DNA of 64,000 nt from Eucommia ulmoides. Its lineage: Eukaryota; Streptophyta; Magnoliopsida; Garryales; Eucommiaceae. The stretch lies in the NCBI GenBank assembly GCA_016647705.1, contig CM028336.1, forward strand, positions 18,178,880-18,242,879, read 5' to 3'. Below the pieces are notes generated by a model. That model did not search any database and was not told where the DNA came from. It saw nothing but the letters and a program-made list of their open reading frames with translations. Below, piece after piece: positions 33,701 through 45,700 of this stretch. Within the stretch, counting starts at the first letter, position 1. The number at the start of each line of letters is the position of its first letter. Both the position numbers and the translations under genes were made by a program.

Positions 33701-36700
33701 ATAGTGAGGGTAAGCTTCAGTTAGATTCCATTTTCACTATAAATATAGAGAGAGGTTGGAAGAACCTTACCAGTAGGAAATCGTAATGAGCAGCAATAGT
33801 TGTTTCTTTCTTGAAAGTCAATAGAGAATTAGAGGAGCTTTTGCAGTGGAAAAAAATAATTGGACCTTCATATGAAGATGATGACTGTTGTTTTGACAGG
33901 ATATGAATCTAATTTTCAAAAAATGTAGATGGTGAAAGGTTTAAAGGTGTCTGTTTTGTTTTGTGATAATTTTATAATGTATTTGTTTGATTATTTTTCC
34001 CTTTTTTTTTTTTTTTTTTTTTTTTTTTCTTTTTTCATATGTTTGGAATTGTGGATTTAATTACAATTAATTCTACCTTATGGATTCTTATAGAATGTAT
34101 ATTTTTTTGTTTTTGTTTCGATGAATTCTTTTAATGGAATCTTATAGATATATTTCAAATTTGTTTGTTAGGAGCTTTTTGAATTTTTTTATCAGGCAAC
34201 AATTATGGTTCATATCTGATCGACTTTAAACTTTTGGGATTAGAAGTCTTAACAATATGAGAAATAGAAATGACCCTGTTTTATTTGTGGTAATCAAGAG
34301 AGCATTAGAGGAATGAGACGGTCTGATAATTTGTGTCAACGTTTCTTGTTGAAATATTATGTTGATGTGTTAATTTCTATTTTTGGTATTTTCATTGTAG
34401 GGCTTTATTAGCCCATTTATTTCAATGATATTCTTCCTAATTTAGCCTGCTCCAACGGCTATATAATTAGAGGAATAAGGCTCATTCTGTATGAAAAAAG
34501 ATTATCAATATACTCATTTTCTTTTCCCTATATCCTTTATGGTATCGCGAGTCAACTTTTTTTTTCCTACCCAAACCCTAAAGCTGTCATCACTAAGCTG
34601 CTGAATCCACCAACCACCATCGCCTAGCCGCTGCTGCTACTGCCACCAGCCCCAAAACCCTACCTTACCATCTTTAACCACCGAAACCCTGGCCTTGCCC
34701 ACATCACAACCATCACCTGACCCCTCACCCGCTCCCTCATTAGTCTATTCTCGTCATCCACGTGTCTCACATCCCCTGCCTACATCTTCTCCGGACTCAA
34801 ACTGGTGAACGGCCGTTTGGTTGTAAGTGGGTCTTCAGTGTCAAATATCTGGCTGATGGATCGATTGATCAGTATAAAGCACGACTTGTTGCTAAGGGCT
34901 ACACACAAATCCGGGGCGAAGACTTCGGTGCCACCTTTGCCCTGGTTGCTAAGTTGACTACTGTTCGGCTCCTTGTTTCGTTGGTTGTATTCTATTCTTG
35001 GCCTCTGCACCAGTTGGATGTCAAGAATGCCTTCCTTAATGGTGACCTGACTGGGATTATCTATATGGAGCCTCCACTGGGATTTCGGACTCAGGGGGAG
35101 TATTTGGGCAAAGTCTGCTGACTCCGAAAATCCCTTTATGGGCTTAAGCAGTCTCCTCGTGCATGGTTCAGTCGATTCAGTGAAGCCATCCTCACTATGG
35201 GGTTTACCCAGTGTCTCACTCCGATCATACTTGCTTCATCCGTCGCGAACACTAGGGATATTGCATCATTATTTCAGTCTATGTGGATGATATTATTATC
35301 ACAGGAGACGACGCATCTGGCATTCAGCCGGTAAAGAAGGATCTCGGATAGACTTTTGACATCAAGGATTTGGGTCCTATTCGCTACTTTCTCGGTACTG
35401 AGATTGCTTGGTCTGGGAAAAATAACTCTCTATCCCAGCGAAAATATGCCCTTGATCTTCTCCAGGACACTCGGATGCTTGGATGTAGACCCGCCTCTAC
35501 TCCCATGGATCTGAACCTTAAGTTAACAACAGATTCGGGAGAATTATTATCATATCTGTTAGTATATCAACGACTTGTGGGTTGCCTTATCTATTTGACT
35601 AATATAAGGTCAGATTTTACTTATGCTGTCAGTGTTGTGAACCAGTTTATGCACTCACCACGTACATCACACTTGGATGATGTCTACCATATCCTTTGGT
35701 ACCTCAAAACATGCTCCGGTCTTGGTCTCTTTTATATGATAGGGGCACAGGAGGGACTCTCCTGCTTTACAGATGCTGATTATGCATGATCGAAGGACGA
35801 TAGACGTTCGACCTCAGGCCTGTGCACCTTTAATGGAAGACACCTAATCTCGTGGAAGAGTAAGAAGCAATTTGTCATCTCCCGATCTTCTGCTGAAGCT
35901 GAGTATCGCGCTATGGCTCAAGGAATGTGTGAACTTCTTTGACTTCGTTCCCTTTTGATTGAGTTGGGTCTTCCTGTGAGAAACTCATCTAGCCTGTTCT
36001 GTGACTACAAATCTGTCATAATGTTAACCTCAAACTCAGTCCTTCATGAAAGACGAAACACATCGAGGTGGATATCTAAAATCTTGCGTTAGGGAAAGTG
36101 TCCTACGGGTGTGATCGACTAGGGTGTTTCCAGGTCAGTGCGCTCCTAGCTTGACAAATGAGTTTGCTTGCCGGTGAGGACTAGCCTCTTTCTTCGCTTC
36201 CATTCTGAAACCTACACTTTCTTTTCTCATGAGCCGGCAAGCATCTCTCTTTTTTCATCCAAACCCTGCACCGTGCCCGAGAATGATGTCTTAGAAGAAT
36301 CTAGATTCCATGAAAGAAAGGTTTTTAAATCACGAAAAATAGATGGAAATGACTCCTGCGGCTAGTGGTTAATAATGAAATTTCTTTCTCCAATAAGTCT
36401 AGGATAAACTGCTCCAATCCACATTAAACAGAGTTCTGTCCAAATGCTCAAATATTGCTACACCACCTTCCCTTTTGTTACGTGAGAAAGTCCGATCGGG
36501 AATCATTACACCAGCCTTCGTCCCATCTTCCGAATAGGCTGCTGATATGTTCACCAAGTCTACAGGACCATCTTTCCTTCAGTCAGCTATTAGCAAATTA
36601 GGCCTCATCAACATTTTCGCCCCACCTTGAAGGGGAGTGTTGAAATATTATGTTTATGTTCAATAATATTCTTCCTAATTTAGCCTGTTCCTGTGGTTAT

Positions 36701-39700
36701 ATAATTAGGGGAATAAAGCTCATTCTGTATGAAAAAAAGGATTATCAATATACTCTTTTTCTTTTCCCTATATCCTTTATTTCTCTATATTTATAATAAA
36801 ATATGGGTTCTATGCTTAAGCCCATTCTATCTATGGAGACAATGACTAAAATACCCTTCTAACATAACTTTTTTCCTACTAAAATGAAGGGTCAAGTGCG
36901 TTGAACTTTTCCTTCTTGTATATGTGCTTCTTTCTGTTAAAAGGCCTGCTCCCTTTCAGTTAACATCTCCCTCTTGATTTCCTAGTGGAGTTGGAGTCTC
37001 CATAGTGTTTATGCATTGGATTTCCCTTGTTGGACGGTTACAAATATCCTTACTTTGCATAAAAACATACGCAGAGCATTTGTAATTGGTCGTTTTGTTG
37101 ATGGCCTTTACGTTCCTGATTGTGTTTTTCCATGCATCTGAGTCGACGTTTGACTTGTAAGCATTCTATAAATTCCCCGTCCTTAAAAACACTTCATGCA
37201 TTTTGTCTTGATTTTTATTTTGTAAAATTTTAAATTAAATTTTAAAAATAATTTTACTTGTTTATAAGATTGGAAACCCAAAATACAGCAAATATGTAAC
37301 CATTAAGATTGAGAGAATTTTACAATTATCAAAAATAAATTTAAGAAATATTGACTTTTTACTGGTAAACATAAGTGTAAGAGATATTAAATTTGTGAAA
37401 ATATTGGGAGAGATGCTAGTATTCAATAAAATCAAATATTGAATCTAGATCCCTTCATTTTTTTCAAACTAATCCTAGCAATTTTTTTTTTTTTTTTTTT
37501 TTTAACTCACACACCCGATGAGATTCGATCCCCATACCTCTGGCCTGGGAAGGGTAGGTCTTACCACTAGCCCACCATCGAATCTCTAATCCTAGCAATT
37601 AAAATGTGTACTTTTTCTGAACTGTCCTAATTTATTATATAGATTGACAATTATTTTTGGGTTTTCTTTGGAACCTAAACAGAAAGGACCAGCAATGATG
37701 GAACAAGGAATGAGTCATGTTAATCTATTGTTTTATTCTCCTTTGTATAATTTGTGGTTATTCAAAGTGGGTGACACCTTTAATAAGCACCTTTGTTAGC
37801 CATAATTTTTCTCATTTTGAAGCATAGTCTCATATAGAGCCTTAGTAATCGCATCCTATTTGGTAGATGTCAAATTCTTTGTGGACTGATTAATTCTTTT
37901 AGATTGTAGAACTTGTTATTTGATATACTGCCTTTTTGGTACTTTGTCATATCTTACATACAACTAGTCAATATTCCATAAATGCAATACATGTTAGAAC
38001 AATTTTGGAAGTGTAAGGGAGGGCTTACTTGCTTTGCTTTGCCTTGCCAACATATTTGTTTATCCAAGTTTTGCTGAGTGGCTTGCACTTTGCTGTACTT
38101 ATACAGGTTGTTGGTTGAGTGCTTTACCAAGTATTGTGTAGTACAAGAAGCTATTCGGCATTTCCGTGCCCTCAAGAACATTGATGGGGGAACAACATTT
38201 CTACACAACGAGGGAAAATATGGGGATCCACTTTCTCTATATCTTAGAGCTTTATGTAGAGAAGGTATGGAAATATATACATCTGTTAATATATATTTTT
38301 ATGTCTCCCTCTCTCTCTGTTTGTTTTCATTGAAATTGAATTGATTTCTTTATTTCCTAGCTTAAGGCTGAAAATTGTTATCAAAATCCAATTTCAGCCT
38401 AAGTTGTAGGTGGTGGAAGTTGGTAGCAATCTTCCAAAACAAAATAACCGGCTTCTGTTTTCATGCCAATACTGAAAAACACCAATTACTACATTGCGGT
38501 GAACTTGGTTCCCATCTCCTAAAAGAAATGGAATACTAGAGCAAAGGAGTCTATTTGTTTTGAAGCTGATCAATCACGTGAGCTAATATTGTCTCATGTT
38601 TCACGAACTTATGCTGTGCTGATCATAAGGTTGCCATATTGAATGAATGCAATTTACGCCATTGTCTTACTCGTATTTCCCAAATAATTGTTAGTTTTCC
38701 TTATAATTGGCAAAGATTTCTACTTTCCCTATTGAAGTCTAAAGTCTAAACAGGGAGGACAAAATTCAGTAGAAAGTTGAAACTCTAGGCAATTAATATC
38801 TAATTATCTATTATGCATGCTGAAAAATCTTTGTTTTTAATAAATAAGCCTACGGTGAATAGGCAAATCAATTTGACACCCTCTAGTACTAATAACATTC
38901 CAATTTTATTCTCTCTGATTTTAATCTTGTTTCCGTTATTATTCAAGTGGCAATTGCAATTTAAAATAAAGTTACGCAGAAACAAATATAGTGCGGAAGC
39001 GTAAAAGCGTGACACGGAGATTTAACATGGAAAGCTCTAAAGTATTGTGGCGCTGCTTCATGACAGTGCCAATCCACTTGTAAAACCAAATGTAGATACA
39101 ACGAGACAACAATTTACTTTTAGTATTACACGACATTGATTCCCTTGAAATCTTTAGTGTATTGCCTCTTTCGTACAAATTGTCGCCCGCTACTTGCCTT
39201 CCCAAACTCCTCCCTCGGTTATGTCTTTGACGTCTTCCAAGCTCCTTACCTTGGAATTTTACTATTTAACTTTGTCTCATGAATCCGATAGAATGAAGAT
39301 TAACTGCAACCTTCAATATGATTGAGGATCGGGTAGATTGTGATTTGCAAACACTTGATTTAATTATACTTTGAAGTTCAATGTATAAATTTGAATCAAG
39401 GAGATTGTTTTGCTAAAAGGCTTAGAAGATGTTTTCAATTAAAAACCAAACTCTCCGAAATAAAATCACAAATCACTTGTGATTTGTGATTTGGGAGGTT
39501 AGGATTTATTTAAAGAAATTATTTTCGAGGCCTTAGTCTTCCAAATCAACCAAAATTCTTAAAAGGAAGGAATTAAAAGTGAATCCTGCACAAACATTGA
39601 AGTGGCGTATTGATCATCTGGATCTCGGATGCAGTCATTCGAACAGTTGCCTAGCACAAGACACATTGTCCGAGCGGATGATCAAGCCATTCGGATGCTA

Positions 39701-42700
39701 GTCGTTCTGCCTAGGAACTGTCTGGACACATGTAGGGCGTCTAGATGCACAACTGTGCCCATTTTTCGAAAACCTATCATTACTTTATTTTTGCTTTGTT
39801 AACCGTGTTCAACTGTGGTAGTCATACTCAGTGTGTGTAATGATAAACATTATCTCGCCGGGATTGGCCAAAATGCTTGAAGATCTTCTTTAAGGGCGAC
39901 GACAATTGGTGGCTTGATTTTTCGTCAATAGAGTTACTAAGGCTACTAGAATTATGCATTCGGAAGGTCAAATACAACTCAATGTGTCACCGAATTAAGC
40001 CAATCACCAAGATCAGAGACCTTACAATATCACCCTTTAGCAATTCAATAACAAAGCAAAGCCTAAGTACAAATAATCTGATCTATCTAGAAAATTACCA
40101 AAAGTGATAGATTAGATTACAAGTAATTCTTCATACTCTTATAATTTAGATTTGACGATGAATATCCAGGCTTGAGTTTGGTAGTCTGTTATCTGAAACA
40201 CTTAACGAACACATAATTGCACAAAAATATCGAGAGTATTATATCCACAGTGGTATGTGTATAACAATTGTAATAGAGAATAATCAAGAAATTAAATTGA
40301 ATTTCTCAAAGTCAATAAACTCCCCCTAAAATAGAGCATTTAAAAATCTTTTCAGTTCTGTTAAAAGGGTATTTACGTATTTTCAGTATTGTTTAGGGTT
40401 TCCCATATTATTTAGGGTTTCTTGTATTGTTTCTGAATTACTATTATAAATAGAGGAAGAGACTAACACAATTTGTAAGCCTTCTCATTACTTTTAATAT
40501 AGTATCTAGAGCAGGTTATGGGAGATTGATTCTATAAATCTGTTCAAACCATTTTTTTTTTCTGCCTCTTTCATTTTCCCTATTGAAAAAAAAGGAAAAA
40601 AGAAAAAAAAGAAGTTCTAAACCCTAGCAGTTCCCACATCTCCCAACTGTTGCCGCCGCCGCCCTTCCCAGTGCCACAACCCTAGCATGATGCTCGCTGA
40701 CCATCCCCGGTGCTTCGCCGGCCGTCGCCTGATTGGATTTGCGACTCCAGCCGTAGTTTCGCAGATCTAATTTGCCCCAACCACTGTTCAACCTCACTGA
40801 CCATCATTAGCGCTTCACTGACGTTCGCCGACCCTCGCCTGACCTTCGCCGGCCGTTGATTGCTCTGGCTTGAGACTCACGACCTTCCGGACTCACCGGA
40901 TGGAAGTTATAAGCTGTATTATGGCGTAACTTGGTTACCTTTTCTCACACATAGTAACGTTGAGGAGCTGATTCTGATCCAGCAGTACCACAAGGGTTCT
41001 TGCTCGTGAGAATGTCCATCTTTTCGTGAGTAATGTTCTGATTTTACATGTTCTAGCTCTACAGTTGTTTGTGGTGTCGGTTTGTTTCCACGTTGTTTGT
41101 TAGTTGATGTATTGGCAGGAATTAATGTTGACAGCTATCCCCCGACCGTTAACAACCTGCAAGTTGAATGAGACCAATTACTTACAATGGTCCAAAGTTG
41201 TACAAGTTGTCGCTACTGATCAAGGGAAACGAGGTGACCGAGGAAGTAGTAGTAATGAATTTCGAGGTGGCCATTGTCGTGGTCAACATTGTCAGTGTTT
41301 ACTTTATGACAAGAAAAATTATACCCAAGATACTTGTTGGTTCAGAGTTGGTCGTTCTCTTCAGTATACTTATGCGAAAACTTCTGATCAATTTGCTCTC
41401 GTTTCGTCATCCAACTCTTCAACTCCCAAGGCTATTTCTGATGATGAGTATGTTCAGTTCCTCCAGTTTAAGACGTCCAAGCAGACATCTACCTCCATTA
41501 CTTTGTTAGCTCAACGAGGTAATCCTACCGCATGTCTTTCTTTTCATTTTTTCCCTTCTATACCTTGGATCATAGACTCTGCTGCCACTGATCACATGTC
41601 AGGTACATCTTCTTTATTTACACATATTCAGTCATCTCCCTCTTTGACCCTTGGTACTGTTGCTGATGGTTCCACCGTCTCTGTTCGTGGTATTGGCGCT
41701 GTGGAACTTTCACGCTCTTTATCCTCTGTTTTGTATATTTCCTCTTTTGCTTTTAATTTGATATTAGTGAGTAAGCTTACTCAACAACTTAATTGTTTTG
41801 TTTGTTTCTTTCTTGATTCTGTCATCATCTAAGATTTGAAAACACAGAAGACGAATGGCATAGGGCGTAAGAAAAATGACCTTTATTACTTCGACAATCA
41901 TGACGAGATACATGTTATCCCGTCCACTGCCTGTCCTGCCATTGCCTCTGCCCACCAAATTCATTGGCGCCTGGGTCATCCCTGTCTTGCCTTACGTCAT
42001 TTATCCTCCTTAGATTGTGAGTCTTGTCAGTTGGGAAAGTATCATCATACTTCATTTACTTCCCCGGCTCAGTTTCGAGCATCGAGTCCCTTTTGTTTAG
42101 TTCATTCAGACATTTGGGGTCTTCTTCTCATATTGCTTCTACATTAGGCTTTCGTTATTTTGTCACATTTGTCGATGATTTCTCCAGGGTTACATGGCTC
42201 TATCTAATGAAAGATTTTTCTGAATTGTTCTCCATTTTCCTGCCTTCTGTGCTGAAATTAAAACTCAATTTAATGTGCCTGTGCGTATACTTCGTAGTGA
42301 TAATGCTCGAGAATATTTTTCTCAACCCTTTACTTCATTCATGTCGCAGCCTGGTATACTGCATCAGCCTTCTTGTCCTCACACACTGCACAGCAAAATG
42401 GAGTCGCTGAGCGTAAGAATCAACATCTCCTAGAAGTGGCTTGAACTCTGATGTTTGAGATGAATGTTCCCAAACACTTCTGGGCAGATGCAGTTCTTAT
42501 AGCTTGCTTATTCATCAATAGAATGCCGTCTTCTACCCTGAATGGCAAAGTCCCTCATTCTATTCTCTTTCCCTGATCACCCTAGTTTGTTTTACCTCCC
42601 TGTATCTTTGGATGTGTCTGTTTTGTCCACCATTTGACTTCTGGCAAGGATAAGTTAGATACTCGTGCCATAAAATGTGTCTTCCTTGGTTATTTTCGCA

Positions 42701-45700
42701 CACAAAAGGGTTATCGGTGTTATAGTTCTTCTTTACGTCGCTCTTTCATCTGTGCAGATGTCACTTTCTTTGAGTCCACCCCTTACTTTTCTGGCCTATC
42801 ATCTCGGGATGATCTGGATGTCACCCTTCCTTTACCAAGCCTCCCAGACCCGACACCATCTCCGTCTGCTCCCGAACCTGTCCGACCTAGTCGTTGTTCA
42901 CCACCTTTATATGTATACTCTCGTCGCCAGAAGGTAGTTCCCGCCGTTGAGCCAATCGTCTCTTTGTCTTCAGATTCTTCTCCAGTTCATCCATCCGCGT
43001 CTGACTTGGACATACACATTGCTGTTCGGAAGGGTAAACGTACATGTACTTAGCTTCCTATTTATAATTTTGATTTGTATGCACACCTATCTCTTTCATA
43101 TTCTTCTTTTATTGCTTCTCTATCCTCTGTTTCTATTCCATAGTCTGTCACAGAAACTCTTACTCACCCTGATTGGACGACCGCAATGGAAGAGGAAATG
43201 CTAGCCTTACGTCAAAATGGTACTTGGGATCTTGTCTCGCTTCCGCTTGACAAAACAATAGTTGAATGAAAATGGGTGTATACAGTCAAAGGTCATCCGG
43301 ATGACACCATTGATCGACTCAAGGCTCATTTAGTTGCCAAAGGTTACACTCAGGTATATGGTCTTGATTATTCAGAGACTTTTTCTCCGGTTCCCAAACT
43401 TGCTTCTGTTCGCATGTTCATTTCTTTGGCTGCCACCTTTTGTTGGCCGTTGCATCAACTTGATATCAAGAATGCATTCCTAAATGGCGATTTGACTGAG
43501 GAAGTATACATAGAGCAACCTCCTGGGTTTGTTGCTCAGGGGGAGTCCAGTTTGGTATGTCGCTTGAAGAAATCCATTTATGACCTCAAACAGTCTCCTT
43601 GAGCATGGTTTGAGAGATTCAGTGAAGTGGTCACTGAATTTGGTCTTCGTTGTTGTGGAGTCGATCATTCTGTATTCTATAGGCACAATAAAGTTGAGAG
43701 AATATTGTTAATTGTGTACGTGGATGACATCGTGATTACTAGGGACGACCACCAGGGTATTCAGGAACTCAAAAACGTTTTTGCACAACAAATTTCAAAC
43801 TAAAGATTTGGGTCAATCGAAGTATTTCTTGGGGATTGAAGTTGCTCGATCCAGTCAAGGTATTTACCTATGTCAGAGGAAATATGTTCTTGATCTGTTG
43901 AGTGAAACATGAATGCTAGGAACGAAACCGATTGATTCACCTATGGATCCAAACAGCAAACCATTGGCAGATTAAAGTGCACCACTGACAGATTCAGCAC
44001 AATACAGACGGTTAGTTGGGAAGTTGAACTACTTGACAGTTACTGGACCAAATATTTCTTTTGTTGTGAGTGTTATTAGTCAGTTCTTGGATCGTCCCAC
44101 GACTTATCATTGGGATGCAGTGGTTCGTATTCTTCGGTATCTGAAAGGTTCTCCAGGGTGTGGTTTGCTGTATTAGAACTTTGGTCACACTCAAATTAAG
44201 GGATATACAGATGCAGATTGGGCCGGATCTCCCTCGGATAGGAAGTCCACCACAGACTATTGTGTATTTATTGGAGGCAATCTCGTTTCTTGGAAGAGTA
44301 AAAAGCAGGTAGTTGTAGCGCGGTCAAGTGCAGAATCAGAATATAGGGCGATGACCCATACCACTTGTGAGTTAACTTGGTTGAAACATTTGTTTGAGGA
44401 ATTTGGGTTCGAACACTCTTTACCGATGGATCTGGTATGTGACAATCAAACAACACTTCACATTGCATCCAATCCAGTTTTCTATGAGAGGACAAAACAC
44501 ATTAAAGTTGATTGTCACTTCATTCGAGAAAAAGTATTGTAAAAATAGATTGAGACTAAGTATGTAAAGTCAGTCGATTAGTTAGCTGATTTATTCACTA
44601 AACCGTTAGGGGACTCAAGGATAAAATATATTTGTAAAAAATTAGGAGCATACGATATATATACTCCAGCTTGAGGGGAGTGTTAAAAGGGTATTTATGT
44701 ATTTCCAGTATTGTTTAGGGTTTCTAATATTGTTTATGGTTTCTTATATTGTTCCTGAATTACTATTATAAATAGAGGAAGAGGTTAACACAATGTGTAA
44801 GCCTTCTCATTACTTTAACAAGTTGTACTTAATTTATGCATTTTAATCTTGCTCCCCTCTTATTCCTGCATGAAGATTTTCAAGTTAAAACAAATAGTTC
44901 TTTCTCTTTTTCGTTCCAAATAGATAAAGGACCCCTAATAGATATAACGATAAAGAATAAGGGTACAAGAGAGAATGCATGAAAATAGACTAACATTTTC
45001 TTAATAAGTAACATTGAATAATGAAATAAATAATGTCAAATTTAAAGGGAAACAAAAGGAATGGTCAAAAGGCGATAATCAGTCACTAAATTAGTTATTA
45101 GTAATTTCTTCGTCTTAATCCTCTCAGCAACTTGAAAAAAATGTTAAGCTCCAATCACACTGGATAAAGCACCCAAGACTTGCCTTTTTTAGATATGCAA
45201 CGAAAGACAGAATAGTATGAAGAGTAATATTAGGACATCTGAAAATTAAACCACATTTTGACCAAATACCTTGAAAGCAGACAAAAAGATTAACTAGATA
45301 TTCATAGGCAGTCCAGAGAAAGAAAGCGATAGGCCACATACTTTCAGCATCTCAAAGTAAATCGTAGTTCCTAAGTCAAACTTGAATTTTGCCTAGATAG
45401 TGAAAAGAAAATTTAGGCGAGCAAAACAAAGTTCTCCTGACTCTAATCATGAGTAAGAATCTATGCATCCCAAATGCGAGTTAACATCTGAAAACCGGGG
45501 TTTAAGATTCTTTAATGGAATGGAGGTCAAATTTGCACGAATCATCACCATGATTAAAGCTCTGAACTGTAGATCTATCTGGAAAATATAGGGGAATCAA
45601 TCTTCCAAACAAATATATCAGGTATTCAACAATCGAAATCTTCAGAATGGAAGAAATGATTTGAGGAGAGATCTTAATGATTTTGCCTCTAAGATAAGAA

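Larger units (their letters stand above)
34347..36779 (+). mobile_element. Internally deleted copia (family 2) with perfect TSD TTTCT
   Basis: 5' LTR 34347-34540 starts TGTTGAAATATTATG and ends CCTTTA. A primer-binding site TGGTATCGCGAG follows (34541-34552). The 3' LTR 36638-36779 has the same ends but lacks about 52 bp present in the 5' LTR. TTTCT flanks both sides (34342-34346, 36780-36784). Between the LTRs only a leader and RT-RNase H remain. Gag, protease and integrase are gone. Confidence 0.85.
40359..44820 (+). mobile_element. Near full-length short-LTR copia, 4.46 kb
   Basis: 5' LTR 40359-40499 and 3' LTR 44681-44820 (140 bp) share TGTTAAAAGGGTATTTA, TATTGTTTAGGG and ATTATAAATAGAGGAAGAG. 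The flanks AGTTC (40354-40358) and AGTTG (44821-44825) are a target duplication with one change. A primer-binding site (TAGTATCTAGAGC, 40500) and polypurine tract (GCTTGAGGGGAG before 44681) are present. Inserted in sense orientation in PTAC3 intron 7. Confidence 0.88.

Noticed and set aside
37500..37590. tRNA-like A and B boxes, considered as a tRNA gene
   Set aside because: No cloverleaf or anticodon arm can be drawn, and a poly(A) tail and 15-bp target duplication show it is a SINE.
42024..42410. 128-codon frame overlapping the copia integrase
   Set aside because: After about 42230 it is a shadow frame. The true integrase motifs (SDNAREYF) lie in the neighbouring frame.
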